DNA from: an uncultured Clostridia bacterium
Lineage (GTDB): Bacteria; Bacillota; Clostridia; Oscillospirales; Acutalibacteraceae
Length of the DNA stretch: 64,000 nucleotides
Reading direction: 5' to 3'
NCBI GenBank assembly: GCA_937892525.1
Contig: CALAEV010000018.1
Span: 1-64,000 of the forward strand
In this document: positions 14,733 through 23,562 of the stretch, one piece after another
Numbering within the stretch: the first letter of the stretch is position 1
How the letters are laid out: each line of letters begins with the position of its first letter
Notes under the pieces: generated by a model
What the model was told of the DNA's origin: nothing
The model's database searches: none
The model's input: the letters and a program-made list of their open reading frames with translations, nothing else
Translations under genes and position numbers: made by a program

Positions 14733-16295
14733 ATGAAAAAAATATTAGCGTGTATATTAGCAATTACTCTTTTATTATCAGGTTGCAGTCTTTCTACATC
14801 TAAAATTGAGGGTACACAAATCAAACTTTCAGATGGCAAAATCACCGTTGACGGAAAAACAATAACAAACGACAACACACAAGCAGTATATACTGCAAAT
14901 GACATTGTTTTTTATCTTGAAGGTCAGGATTTTAAATACGGTGAAGGTTCAAAAGAAGACGAACATTCTCAGGCTGAAGCAGATGCTCATACAGTTGTGC
15001 ATATTACAAAGCCTGGCAGATATGTTTTGAGCGGTAAGCTGTCAGCTGGGCAAATTGCAGTTGACTTAGGTGAGGATGCAGAAGAAAATCCTGATGCAGT
15101 AGTTACACTCATTCTCAATGGTGTTGATATTACTTGCACGGTTGCCCCTGCAGTCATTTTCTATAATGTTTATGAATGTGGAGTTGCCGATGAAGATACA
15201 GCAACAAAAGATGTTGATACATCTAAAGCAGGTGCTAATGTAATTATTGCAGATAGTACTGAAAATAATATTAACGGTTCTTATGTTGCGAAAATTTACA
15301 AATCTTATGAACTTAACGAAGACGGCACGGAGGTTGTAGACAGCAAAAAACTCCATAAATACGATGCTGCATTTTATTCAAAGAAAACAATGAATGTTAA
15401 TGGTGGAGAAAAAGGTGACGGTGTTCTCAATATTGTAGCTGAAAATGAAGGACTTGACAGTGAACTTCACCTTACAATAAATGGTGGTGTTATAAATATC
15501 ACATCAGGTAATGACGGCATCAATACTAATGAAGATAATGTTTCTGTTACTACAATGAATGGTGGTAAACTAAATATTGTATGTGACGGAAAAACCGGCG
15601 AGGGCGATGGCATTGACTCAAACGGTTGGCTTGTTATTAATGATGGTACCGTTACTGCACAGGCTTGTGCCACAAGTGGAGATGCAGGTATTGATGCTGA
15701 CAAAGGTATTTATATCAATGGAGGCAAGGTAATTGCGTCCGGTAATATGTTTGACCATATTGCAGGTGGCGAGCAGACTTATGCAGTGTTCAGTTTTGCA
15801 AGCCGTCAGGTAGGGGATAGCACATATACGTTAAAAAATAATGATGGTAAAGTTGTTGGTGAATATGCACCGACAAACGATTTTACCTATCTTGTTATTG
15901 CAGGTGATGAGCTTGTTCCTGGTGATTATACATTCTGGCAAGGCGACACTCAACTTTCATCATCTTCAATGGGCATGGGTGATATGAATAAAGGAGAACT
16001 TCCTGAGGGACAGACAAATGCAGATGGTACACCACCTGAACTCCCTGAAGGTATGGAAAATATGCAAAGACCTCAAAAAGATGAAAATATGACAAGACCT
16101 GAAATGCCAAACGGTGAAGCACCTGAACTTCCCGAAGGCATGGAAAATATGACTCGTCCCAATAATTTTGGTGGTGGAATGGGTATGATGGGTGGTTTTA
16201 TGGGAAATGGTGAAACCTCAACCACATTTACAATAGTAAAAGGTGCTAATCAATTCGCAAATGTAAGTCCGATAGCCACACCAGTAACTGAATAG
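14733..16295 (+). CDS. Carbohydrate-binding (Cthe_2159/DUF4353-like) lipoprotein, 520 aa
   Basis: A surface lipoprotein built on a right-handed beta-helix. The ATG at 14733 is preferred over 14715 because GAAAGG lies nine bases before it and the resulting signal peptide is standard: MKKILACILAITLLLSGC, with the lipid on the Cys of LLSGC. Residues about 75-400 contain the repeated rungs typical of the Cthe_2159 family (LTINGGVINITSGNDGINTN, then GKLNIVCDG and GWLVINDGTVTA and IYINGGKVIASG), a fold shown in Clostridium thermocellum to bind acidic polysaccharides such as polygalacturonate with calcium. The C-terminus is a Met/Pro/Glu-rich low-complexity tail with the phrase PELPEGMENM repeated at about 435 and 464 and a GGGMGMMGGFMGNG stretch. 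Ligand is unknown here. Confidence 0.82.
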   Translation: MKKILACILAITLLLSGCSLSTSKIEGTQIKLSDGKITVDGKTITNDNTQAVYTANDIVFYLEGQDFKYGEGSKEDEHSQAEADAHTVVHITKPGRYVLSGKLSAGQIAVDLGEDAEENPDAVVTLILNGVDITCTVAPAVIFYNVYECGVADEDTATKDVDTSKAGANVIIADSTENNINGSYVAKIYKSYELNEDGTEVVDSKKLHKYDAAFYSKKTMNVNGGEKGDGVLNIVAENEGLDSELHLTINGGVINITSGNDGINTNEDNVSVTTMNGGKLNIVCDGKTGEGDGIDSNGWLVINDGTVTAQACATSGDAGIDADKGIYINGGKVIASGNMFDHIAGGEQTYAVFSFASRQVGDSTYTLKNNDGKVVGEYAPTNDFTYLVIAGDELVPGDYTFWQGDTQLSSSSMGMGDMNKGELPEGQTNADGTPPELPEGMENMQRPQKDENMTRPEMPNGEAPELPEGMENMTRPNNFGGGMGMMGGFMGNGETSTTFTIVKGANQFANVSPIATPVTE

Positions 16296-16296
16296 A

Positions 16297-16677
16297 TTAC
16301 AAGATATTGCTTATCAAAACCTTTTCATTTTTAATTACATGGTGAAGACGGTTAATAGCTATTTCTGATTTTTCACAAAGTCTTTCTGTGTTGCCAAGTC
16401 TGGCATATACAGGAAGGCTTTTTATTAATTCTTCAAGCTCGTCAGTTTCAGCGTGATTTACAACTGCTTCAATTCTGCCGTGAATATCTTCCCATTGTTT
16501 TGCTACCTCCTGTGCTTTTTTTAGGGCATTTTCTGTATCATCTTTTTCAGCATAAAGTACAACCTCATTGAGCGTGGTTTCTAGCTTATCACAAGTGTCA
16601 ACAAGAATAAGATACCCTGCAGTGCATATTAGAATTGCCGAAAGTAGAGCCCCTATGGCAAAGAAAATCCTTTTCAT
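16297..16677 (-). CDS. DUF4363 family protein, 126 aa
   Basis: A small membrane-anchored protein of unknown function. Residues about 5-26 (FFAIGALLSAILICTAGYLILV) form a signal anchor; the remainder is a helical bundle-like region (LETTLNEVVLYAEKDDTENALKKAQ, then EELIKSLPVYARLGNTERLCEK) expected outside the membrane. This family is common in spore-forming Clostridia and typically adjoins a DUF421 gene, as here. The start codon overlaps the last four bases of the DUF421 gene (ATGA), so the two are translationally coupled. The stop lies two bases from that of the lipoprotein gene on the other strand, with no terminator in between. Confidence 0.85.
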   Translation of the reverse strand: MKRIFFAIGALLSAILICTAGYLILVDTCDKLETTLNEVVLYAEKDDTENALKKAQEVAKQWEDIHGRIEAVVNHAETDELEELIKSLPVYARLGNTERLCEKSEIAINRLHHVIKNEKVLISNIL

Positions 16678-17348
16678 TTTTGGTCCTTTCCGATAATCGT
16701 TTTGTTACCTTTTTTATCAATAGTCATTAAAAGAGTGTTATCTACTTTTATTTTGTCTTTTTTGATTATTTTTGTAAGTTTTTCCATTGTCATATTACAA
16801 CTGTCAAAATCTGTTTTAATAATTCTTCCGTCAACAATAACTGCACAAGGCATACCTGTATCTTCAACCTCTAGGCTTAAATCTCCACGAGTAACAGGCT
16901 CATATTCAGGTTTTAGCATAACGCTGATTGTTCCGTTTGTCTCAACAACTGCATATTGCACCCGGCTTATATCAAAAATATCTTTTTGTCGAAGGGCTTC
17001 GAGTATATCATCAATGGTAAATCGAAGCTCTTTTATATTTTTTAAATCAAGCTTACCGTCACGAATAATAATTATGGAATTTCCTTGCATAAGACTGCGA
17101 ATTTTAACGCTTTTAAGACTTATTACAGATATGAGAATTTCAAAACCTACAAGCACTAAAACAGGCACTATTGCACTAATAAGAGAAATGTCGTTATCTT
17201 GCATAGGAAGTGCAATAATTTCAGAAAGTAAAAGGGTAACTACAAGTTCAGTTGGTTGTAATTCACCAATCTGCCGTTTCCCCATCATTCGCATAATTGC
17301 AATTACAAAAATATAAAGTACAGAAGTTCTTATAAGAGTTATAAACAT
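16674..17348 (-). CDS. DUF421 (YetF/YkjA-like) membrane protein, 224 aa
   Basis: An integral membrane protein with about three N-terminal helices (residues about 3-20, 30-50 with TELVVTLLLSEIIALPM, and 57-78) and a soluble C-terminal region formed by two small alpha/beta repeats. The signature MMGKRQIGELQPTELVV (about 21-37) is characteristic of DUF421. Members are found in the membrane of spore formers, some linked to spore-specific expression; biochemical function is unknown. The ribosome site GGTGAT precedes ATG at 17348. It is divergently transcribed from the germination operon, with an almost identical leader (see findings). Confidence 0.9.
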   Translation of the reverse strand: MFITLIRTSVLYIFVIAIMRMMGKRQIGELQPTELVVTLLLSEIIALPMQDNDISLISAIVPVLVLVGFEILISVISLKSVKIRSLMQGNSIIIIRDGKLDLKNIKELRFTIDDILEALRQKDIFDISRVQYAVVETNGTISVMLKPEYEPVTRGDLSLEVEDTGMPCAVIVDGRIIKTDFDSCNMTMEKLTKIIKKDKIKVDNTLLMTIDKKGNKTIIGKDQK

Positions 17349-17427
17349 AAAATCACCATTTTTATAGTTGCCTTAAAAAACAGTAATATTCTGTAAGTGT
17401 TGGCAAATAATTAAAATGGTGATAGTT

Positions 17428-18933
17428 ATGAAAAATAATTGGTTTCAGAAAAAAGTTGAAGAAATAACAATGGAAAACGGTAGTGCCCAACAAAAAACTG
17501 AAGTCAGTAAAGATTTGGATTTTAATGTAAGATATTTCAAATCTCAGCTTGGTAGTAGTTTTGATATAAAGTACAGAAATTGCACAGTAGGTAATAAAAA
17601 TTTTGTGTTTGTTATGGTTGATGGAATGTGCGACAGTCTGCTTATAACTGAACAGATTATGAATCCTATAATAAATGCAGATTTTAATGGTGTTGAAAAT
17701 GAAAAACTTGTTTATGACGCTGCCGACAGAGTATCTGCAAGTATTGATAAATCAATTACCAATGATTTAGATAAAGCAATAGCAGAACTGATTTCAGGCA
17801 ATCTTGTAATGTTTTGTGAGGGCTCACAGTTTGCAGTACTCTTTGGTGTGCAGAAGTTCCCAAAAAGAACTCCTCTTGAGCCGAATACAGAAATGCAGGA
17901 GCGTGGCTCTCGTGAGGGCTTTGTAGAAAGTTTTAAGGACAATATTACAATGCTTCGTCGTCGTGTGCGAAGTCCTGTTTTCAAGATTGAAACTATTGAA
18001 ATAGGCACAACATCAAAAACAAGGGCTTGTGTCTGCTATATGTCCGATAGAGTAGAGCAGAAAACCCTTGACCGAGTTCTTAATAATCTTAAAAGTGCAG
18101 AAATTGATACAGTATTGGGTGCAGGATATCTACAATCCTTTCTTGACACACCACATCCATCGATTTTTAGTGGTGTAGGATTTACCGAACGTCCTGATGT
18201 GGTTACTGCAAAAATGGCAGAGGGTAAAATTTGCATAATCGTTGATGGCACACCAAACGCAATAATTGTGCCGTATCTTTTTATTGAACATTTTCATTCT
18301 CTTGACGATTACCTTAAACGCCCATACTACGCAACATTTATAAGACTATTAAAGATAGCATCATTTTTAGTAAGCGTGTTTTTGCCCGGTCTTTATGTTG
18401 CCGTTTGCACCTTTCATCAGGAAATTATTCCTGAAAGTATGATTTTTGGAATAACAGGACAAGAAAGCCGAACACCATTTCCAATAATGCTTGAGGCGAT
18501 TTTTATTCATCTTGTTTATGAGATTGTCCGTGAGGCAGGACTTCGTATGCCAAAAACAGTAGGTCACGCAATTTCGATTGTAGGCGCGTTGGTAATTGGT
18601 GAGTCGGCAGTTACGGCAGGAATTGTGTCAGCGCCTATGATAATTGTTGTAGGTCTTACTGCAGTAAGCTCATTTGTTGTTTCAACTCTTTATGAGCCTG
18701 TTGCTGTGCTTCGTTTTGCCTTTATTATAATTGGTGGACTTTCAGGACTTTACGGAATAATGTTAAGTTTTGCAGTGGTGCTTATAAATGCAGCTGCAAT
18801 AAATCCTTACGGCATACCGTTTACTTCACCAATGTCACCAACAAAACTTGGTGCTTGGCGTGATTTTATACTTCGTTCTGATTGGAGAAAACTGGGCAAA
18901 CGACAAATGCTCATAAATAAAATGGAGAAATAA
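17428..18933 (+). CDS. gerKA: Spore germination protein GerA/GerKA family, 501 aa
   Basis: The A subunit of a spore nutrient receptor, located in the inner spore membrane. The ATG at 17428 follows GGTGAT; an in-frame ATG at 17416 lies upstream of that site. The N-terminal about 230 residues form the soluble domains (LDFNVRYFKSQLGSSFDIKYRN, then the CYMSDRVEQKTLDRVLNNL region), followed by the conserved PHPSIFSGVGFTERPDVVTAKMAEGK turn and TPNAIIVPYLFIEHFHSLDDY. At least five membrane helices follow in the C-terminal half (LLKIASFLVSVFLPGLYVAVCTFH onward), with the family motif GESAVTAGIVSAPMIIVVGLTA. The gerB-type gene starts one base after the stop. Ligand specificity cannot be read from sequence. 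Confidence 0.95.
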   Translation: MKNNWFQKKVEEITMENGSAQQKTEVSKDLDFNVRYFKSQLGSSFDIKYRNCTVGNKNFVFVMVDGMCDSLLITEQIMNPIINADFNGVENEKLVYDAADRVSASIDKSITNDLDKAIAELISGNLVMFCEGSQFAVLFGVQKFPKRTPLEPNTEMQERGSREGFVESFKDNITMLRRRVRSPVFKIETIEIGTTSKTRACVCYMSDRVEQKTLDRVLNNLKSAEIDTVLGAGYLQSFLDTPHPSIFSGVGFTERPDVVTAKMAEGKICIIVDGTPNAIIVPYLFIEHFHSLDDYLKRPYYATFIRLLKIASFLVSVFLPGLYVAVCTFHQEIIPESMIFGITGQESRTPFPIMLEAIFIHLVYEIVREAGLRMPKTVGHAISIVGALVIGESAVTAGIVSAPMIIVVGLTAVSSFVVSTLYEPVAVLRFAFIIIGGLSGLYGIMLSFAVVLINAAAINPYGIPFTSPMSPTKLGAWRDFILRSDWRKLGKRQMLINKMEK

Positions 18934-18934
18934 A

Positions 18935-20020
18935 ATGATAACTAAAGGAAAAATTAGTGCATTTCAGTTTTATGTAATGTTGTTTTTAAGCCGTACGCTA
19001 ACAACTGTCACATATATTTCGTCATACACCAAAGATGTGCGTATTTCAGATATGCTTGTGCAACCCATATTCAGAATAATATTTGGCGTTGTCATTATGA
19101 TTCCGGTATATGTGCTTTATAAGAAAAATGAAAATAAAAATCTTATTGATATAGTAAATGAAAAATCACCTGCATTTGCAAAGGCATTGTCAGTTTTTTA
19201 TGTAATAGCATTTTTCTATTTTACTGTGGTTACAATAGCACGACTTGATGTTTTTACAGGAACAGTTGTGTTTCCTGAAACAAATGTGAATTTTATGATT
19301 ATATTTGTAATACTATTCTGTTGTTACGGTGCATATTTAGGCTTTGAAGCGTTAGGCAGAAGTTCAGTTTTGTCTGTCGTTCTGGTAATACCTGCAATCA
19401 TTTTTATTTTGTGTGCGTTGACTGACAAAGTTGATTTATTAAACCTTTCACCAGTATTTTATAACGGAGTTACACCAGTAATAAAAACTGCAATTGATTC
19501 AATAGGACAAACAATAGAGTATGCAATAATTGCAATAGCCTTGCCAAAAGTCAATGGCAAAATTACAAAGGGATTTTTTGTTTGGCTTTTCTCACAGACT
19601 TTTTTAATGGCAATACTATTTTTCTTTGCCGGTGCAGTTATGGGGAACTTTGCAAGCACTCAGTTATTCCCATTTCATACGCTGGCTTCTCTTGCTGAAT
19701 TTGCTATGTTTGACCGTCTTGATGCAATTTTTACAAGTGTGTGGATTATGTGCGCATTTATTAAGGCATCTTTGCTTATTTTTTTACAGACAGATATTCT
19801 GGGCAAGGTGTTTCCAAAAATACAAAAAAGAACTTACCTTGTTGCAATCGGCGTAGTAACTATAATCACCAATCTTGTTGTTGCAGGTGAAATTGAAAGA
19901 TTTTCAATTATTGACAATTCGGTTATTAAAATTATTGTAACGGGAATTACAGTGCTACTAATTCCAATTATAGTGTTGATTTTTGCAAGAAAGGGGAGGT
20001 ACGAATGCGCAGAGGATTGA
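18935..20020 (+). CDS. gerKB: Spore germination protein GerB/GerKB family (amino-acid-permease-like), 361 aa
   Basis: The B subunit of the same receptor. It is a ten-helix membrane protein of the APC superfamily with hydrophobic segments spread over the whole length (for example MLVQPIFRIIFGVVIMIPVYVL, and FSQTFLMAILFFFAGAVMG). The start KGKISAFQFYVMLFLSRTLT and the later SPVFYNGVTPVIKTAIDS are typical of Spore_permease proteins. The start ATG is one base after the gerA stop; the stop overlaps the gerC start by 16 bases. The C-terminus is a short charged tail (RKGRYECAED). In Bacillus the B subunit binds or recognises the germinant. Confidence 0.94.
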   Translation: MITKGKISAFQFYVMLFLSRTLTTVTYISSYTKDVRISDMLVQPIFRIIFGVVIMIPVYVLYKKNENKNLIDIVNEKSPAFAKALSVFYVIAFFYFTVVTIARLDVFTGTVVFPETNVNFMIIFVILFCCYGAYLGFEALGRSSVLSVVLVIPAIIFILCALTDKVDLLNLSPVFYNGVTPVIKTAIDSIGQTIEYAIIAIALPKVNGKITKGFFVWLFSQTFLMAILFFFAGAVMGNFASTQLFPFHTLASLAEFAMFDRLDAIFTSVWIMCAFIKASLLIFLQTDILGKVFPKIQKRTYLVAIGVVTIITNLVVAGEIERFSIIDNSVIKIIVTGITVLLIPIIVLIFARKGRYECAED

Positions 20021-21156
20021 TTATAATACTTGCCATAATTCTTGCACTTTTTACTTTCAGCGAAAATGAAGTTTATAAAAAAGACATTCGCAATCGTCTT
20101 GTAATTCAAGGGGTTGGTATCGATTTAGAAAAAGACGGCACATATACTGTGACTTTACAGGCAATTGACACTAATTCGTCAGAAGCCTCATCGGCTGAGG
20201 GCGCATCACAACCACCACTAAAAGCATATAAACTGACAGGTGATACTGTTTACACAACAATAAAATCAGTAACTGAAAAAGAAGGTAAAATACCTTTATA
20301 TTCCCAAAACAGAATAATTTTAATTGGTAAGAGTATCACAAAAGAAAAAATGGATGATGTTATTGATTTTTTTGTTCGTGATGTAGAGGTAGGTGGAACG
20401 GTTTATATTGCTGCTGCCGAAAAGACTGCCGGAGAAATTCTTACTGCTAAAAATGGTAAGGAACTAATAAGTGCCGAAAATCTTGAAAATAGTATTGAGG
20501 CTTATGAATATGACGCAAAAATTTTTGCAACCGAGCTTTATGAACTTATAAATCGTTATAATTCAGGCTCAAAAGATTTTGCATTACCACTTTTCTCATT
20601 ACAGGAAAAAGGTGACGAAAAATCCGTTGAGATTACAGGTACAGCACTTTTCGATAATACTAAATATCGCGAAGTGATATCAAAAAATGAGACAATATAT
20701 CTTAATGTGTTGTCAGATGAAGTTTATAATACGGCTATTGCTTTTGATGGGGGAAAAGGCACAAAAGTTTCCCTTAACATTGTAAAATCAAAAACAAAAA
20801 GAACAGTTACACTTGCAAAAGATATTCCCACTTTTAAGTTAAAAGTATATATGGACGCAGATATTGCCGAAATCAGTGGCGGTGTTACTAGTGCTATGAC
20901 GGTAAAAGAGATTGAAGAAATTAAAGCCAAAGGTGAAGAATATATTGAAAAGAGTATAAAATCTACAATAGATTCCTTATATCATAAACATAATAGCGAT
21001 GCTTGTGGTCTTGGTAGATTGTTATATATTTTTGAAAAAGACTTTTACCGTAAAAACGAAAAAAATATCGACTCCGTACTGAATAATAGTTTGTACGAAG
21101 TCGATGTGGAATTAAATATAAGACGAATAGGTCATGAATATTTAAGTGATTATTGA
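20005..21156 (+). CDS. gerKC: Spore germination protein Ger(x)C family without lipobox, 383 aa
   Basis: The C subunit of the receptor. GGGGAGG precedes ATG at 20005 inside the end of gerB. The protein has a hydrophobic N-terminus (RRGLIIILAIILALFTFS) followed at once by the conserved GerC start (NRLVIQGVGIDLEKDGTYTVTLQ) and later the C-terminal Ger(x)C domain ending in NSLYEVDVELNIRRIGHEY. The usual GerC is a lipoprotein with a Cys at the end of the signal (typically L-x-G-C-W); here the corresponding stretch is ALFTFSENE with no Cys, so the protein may be held by an uncleaved signal anchor. The gene overlaps the convergent EAL gene by seven bases. Confidence 0.9.
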   Translation: MRRGLIIILAIILALFTFSENEVYKKDIRNRLVIQGVGIDLEKDGTYTVTLQAIDTNSSEASSAEGASQPPLKAYKLTGDTVYTTIKSVTEKEGKIPLYSQNRIILIGKSITKEKMDDVIDFFVRDVEVGGTVYIAAAEKTAGEILTAKNGKELISAENLENSIEAYEYDAKIFATELYELINRYNSGSKDFALPLFSLQEKGDEKSVEITGTALFDNTKYREVISKNETIYLNVLSDEVYNTAIAFDGGKGTKVSLNIVKSKTKRTVTLAKDIPTFKLKVYMDADIAEISGGVTSAMTVKEIEEIKAKGEEYIEKSIKSTIDSLYHKHNSDACGLGRLLYIFEKDFYRKNEKNIDSVLNNSLYEVDVELNIRRIGHEYLSDY

Positions 21157-23372
21157 TTTCTTTCAATAGTGTCGCAGAACTTGTGATATTCAAGTGGGTA
21201 ACTGAAGTAATAACCCTGTACTATATCACAGTTCTGTGATTTGATGTATTCATACTGCTCGGCAGTTTCAATACCTTCGGCAATAATTGTAATATCAAGT
21301 TTTTTAGTCATATCAATAACACATTCAATTATGTTACGTCCTCGTGGATGTTCATAATCATCAATAAATGATTTGTCAAGCTTCAATGCGTCAATCGGCA
21401 TTGATTTGAGAAGCATAAGTGAAGAATATCCTGTGCCGAAATCGTCGAGCAAAATCTTGAATCCCGCTTTATGAAGTCTTCGTAAAAGGCGTAAGAAACT
21501 TCTGCTATTGTTGTGAAGAGTGGTTTCTGTAACTTCAAGATGAATGTGCGAAATATCAGCACCTGTTTCTTCAATAATATCAAGATATGTTTCAACAAGT
21601 TTAGGGTCGTGAAGTGTCTGCTGTGAAAGATTAACTGAAATGTCAATTGGCTCATAACCTTTTTTCAGTAAATCTTGTTGAATAGTACAAGCCTTACGGA
21701 ATACAAAACGGTCAATATCTTTGATAAATCCTCTTTCTTCTGCAATAGGAATAAACTCTGATGGTGGTACAAAAGTGCCGTCTTCACGTTTCCATCTTAC
21801 AAGCATTTCGGCAGCACAGATTTTTCCTGTTTCGGTGTCATACTGTGGTTGAAGCACAACTGAAAGTTCATTATTTCTGATTGCGTGTGCAAGTTCATCA
21901 GAGAAAAGTTTTTTGCGTGTTAAATCACGTTTGATTTTACCTGTGTAAACTGCAATTGTTGACTCACTATCACCTTTAACGAGGGATTTAGCCATAACTG
22001 CACAGTTCTGCATTTTTTGAATATCAGTATTCTTTTCGGTTACATAATAAACACCAATGCTTGGAACAAGAATATAGTTTGACATATTCTTATCGTTGAA
22101 TGTACGACAATCAGCACAGAATTTATCAAGTCGTTTTATAAGCTCTTCTTCATTTGAATAACGAAGATAAACTGCAAATCTGTCTGCTGCAATACGACCT
22201 ACAAACTCATTATCTTTAAGCATTTTTCGCCATAGTGTATCTATGTGCTTAATGGTTTTGTTGCCCATTTCGTAACCGTAATAGTCATTTACAAGTTTAA
22301 AGTTATCAAGGTCCATAACCACATAAGCAGCTTTATTGTTTTTACTTAATTGCTTCTTAACATCAAGACAGAACTTGGCATAAGAAGCACCACCCGTAAG
22401 GCTATCAGTATAAAGAACTTTATCAAGTTCCTCTTTTTTACGCCGTTCTGACGAAACTGCATAAATGGTAAACAGAATAAATACGGTGACAAGGAAGAAT
22501 GTCATTATACCAACATAAGAAAGTGCAGTGTTTCTGTTTTCAATTACAGCACTTGTAGGAATAACGCTGAACAAATACCAATCATTGAAGTTGAGTGGTG
22601 CATAGTAAAGATAAAAATCTGTATTTTGCGAAGAAAGAAGAACACCTGTTTCACCATTTTTCATATCTTCCTGAATGCCTGATATTCTGCTACCTTGATA
22701 TTTCTCGTCAAGAGGAAGTGTGTAGAAAACATTTTCAATATTTCGAAATTTTTCGTTTTCGTGAGTGCTCATAATGTTGTTACCTTCGTAGTCAACAACA
22801 AAGAAAAACTCACTTTTGTTGAAGGCACTTGACTCAAAGTTTGCCATAATCTGGTCTATTGTAAACACAAGAAAGAATACAGCTTTTGTTTCGCCCTCAT
22901 GTTTTAAAGGAATGTGCATAACAAAAACTTCATCGCCATCAATACTTTCATTGGTTGCCATTCTGCAAACAATAAAACCATCTTTTTCTACACATTCTTT
23001 AATATGCTCATCGTTGGCAAGGTCTATTGATTTACCGTCAGACGTATATGCTTTTCCGTCAAGTGTTGCAATACCGTAACGTTTATAATGGTCGTTTTCA
23101 GGAATATCACCAATGCTGTTTATTGCAGCTTTTGGATTGTCAAGTTTTGTTGTATCAACAGCCTCAGCAAAATAGTAAAGATATGCAGCTTGTTCTTGGA
23201 ATTTAAAACCTACGGACTCACCGTTTTTTGCAGAAAATTCTTTTAGGAATTCTTGATTTTGCTTGTCAAGTTCATTTGTAAGGAATAAAGGGAATGCAAT
23301 AAGAATAGCGATTGCAAAAATACCTAAAAATATAAGGACAAAATAACGTGCAATAGTTGAATCCTTTCTCAT
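21150..23372 (-). CDS. Cache-GGDEF(degenerate)-EAL signalling protein, 740 aa
   Basis: A membrane receptor that probably degrades cyclic-di-GMP. The ATG at 23372 follows GAGGAGTG; upstream codons lack a ribosome site. A membrane helix at about 8-32 is followed by an extracytoplasmic dCache-like sensor (about 33-290) and a second helix near 290-312. The GGDEF domain (about 325-480) carries GRIAADRF at 392-399, so the catalytic GGDEF is AADRF and diguanylate cyclase activity is not expected, though GTP binding may remain (DLDNFKLVNDYYGYEMGN is intact). The EAL domain (about 500-740) has EMLVRW with Glu522, HLEVTET, DDFGTGYSS and EGIETAEQ, the residues needed for phosphodiesterase activity. Sensor ligand unknown. 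Confidence 0.93.
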   Translation of the reverse strand: MRKDSTIARYFVLIFLGIFAIAILIAFPLFLTNELDKQNQEFLKEFSAKNGESVGFKFQEQAAYLYYFAEAVDTTKLDNPKAAINSIGDIPENDHYKRYGIATLDGKAYTSDGKSIDLANDEHIKECVEKDGFIVCRMATNESIDGDEVFVMHIPLKHEGETKAVFFLVFTIDQIMANFESSAFNKSEFFFVVDYEGNNIMSTHENEKFRNIENVFYTLPLDEKYQGSRISGIQEDMKNGETGVLLSSQNTDFYLYYAPLNFNDWYLFSVIPTSAVIENRNTALSYVGIMTFFLVTVFILFTIYAVSSERRKKEELDKVLYTDSLTGGASYAKFCLDVKKQLSKNNKAAYVVMDLDNFKLVNDYYGYEMGNKTIKHIDTLWRKMLKDNEFVGRIAADRFAVYLRYSNEEELIKRLDKFCADCRTFNDKNMSNYILVPSIGVYYVTEKNTDIQKMQNCAVMAKSLVKGDSESTIAVYTGKIKRDLTRKKLFSDELAHAIRNNELSVVLQPQYDTETGKICAAEMLVRWKREDGTFVPPSEFIPIAEERGFIKDIDRFVFRKACTIQQDLLKKGYEPIDISVNLSQQTLHDPKLVETYLDIIEETGADISHIHLEVTETTLHNNSRSFLRLLRRLHKAGFKILLDDFGTGYSSLMLLKSMPIDALKLDKSFIDDYEHPRGRNIIECVIDMTKKLDITIIAEGIETAEQYEYIKSQNCDIVQGYYFSYPLEYHKFCDTIERNQ

Positions 23373-23496
23373 ATTTTCACTCCTCAAACAAAAGAAAATT
23401 AATATTATGTTCATTATATCAATTTATAAAAGAAAAAGAAATAGTAAATATATATAAATACTTTCAATTTTTTGTTGCATAATCCCCAACTGTAAA

Positions 23497-23525
23497 TTGA
23501 CAGTAAAGGGGATTTGTTGTATCAT
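23497..23525 (+). promoter_or_regulatory. Promoter of the phosphohexomutase operon
   Basis: TTGACA (23497-23502), 17-base spacer, TATCAT (23520-23525). The -35 box lies inside a two-part hairpin (AATCCCC/GGGGATT outer, ACTGT/ACAGT inner, about 23481-23515). Confidence 0.7.
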
Positions 23526-23562
23526 ATACTATATAAAATATGCCTGAAAAGAGGTAGTTAAA

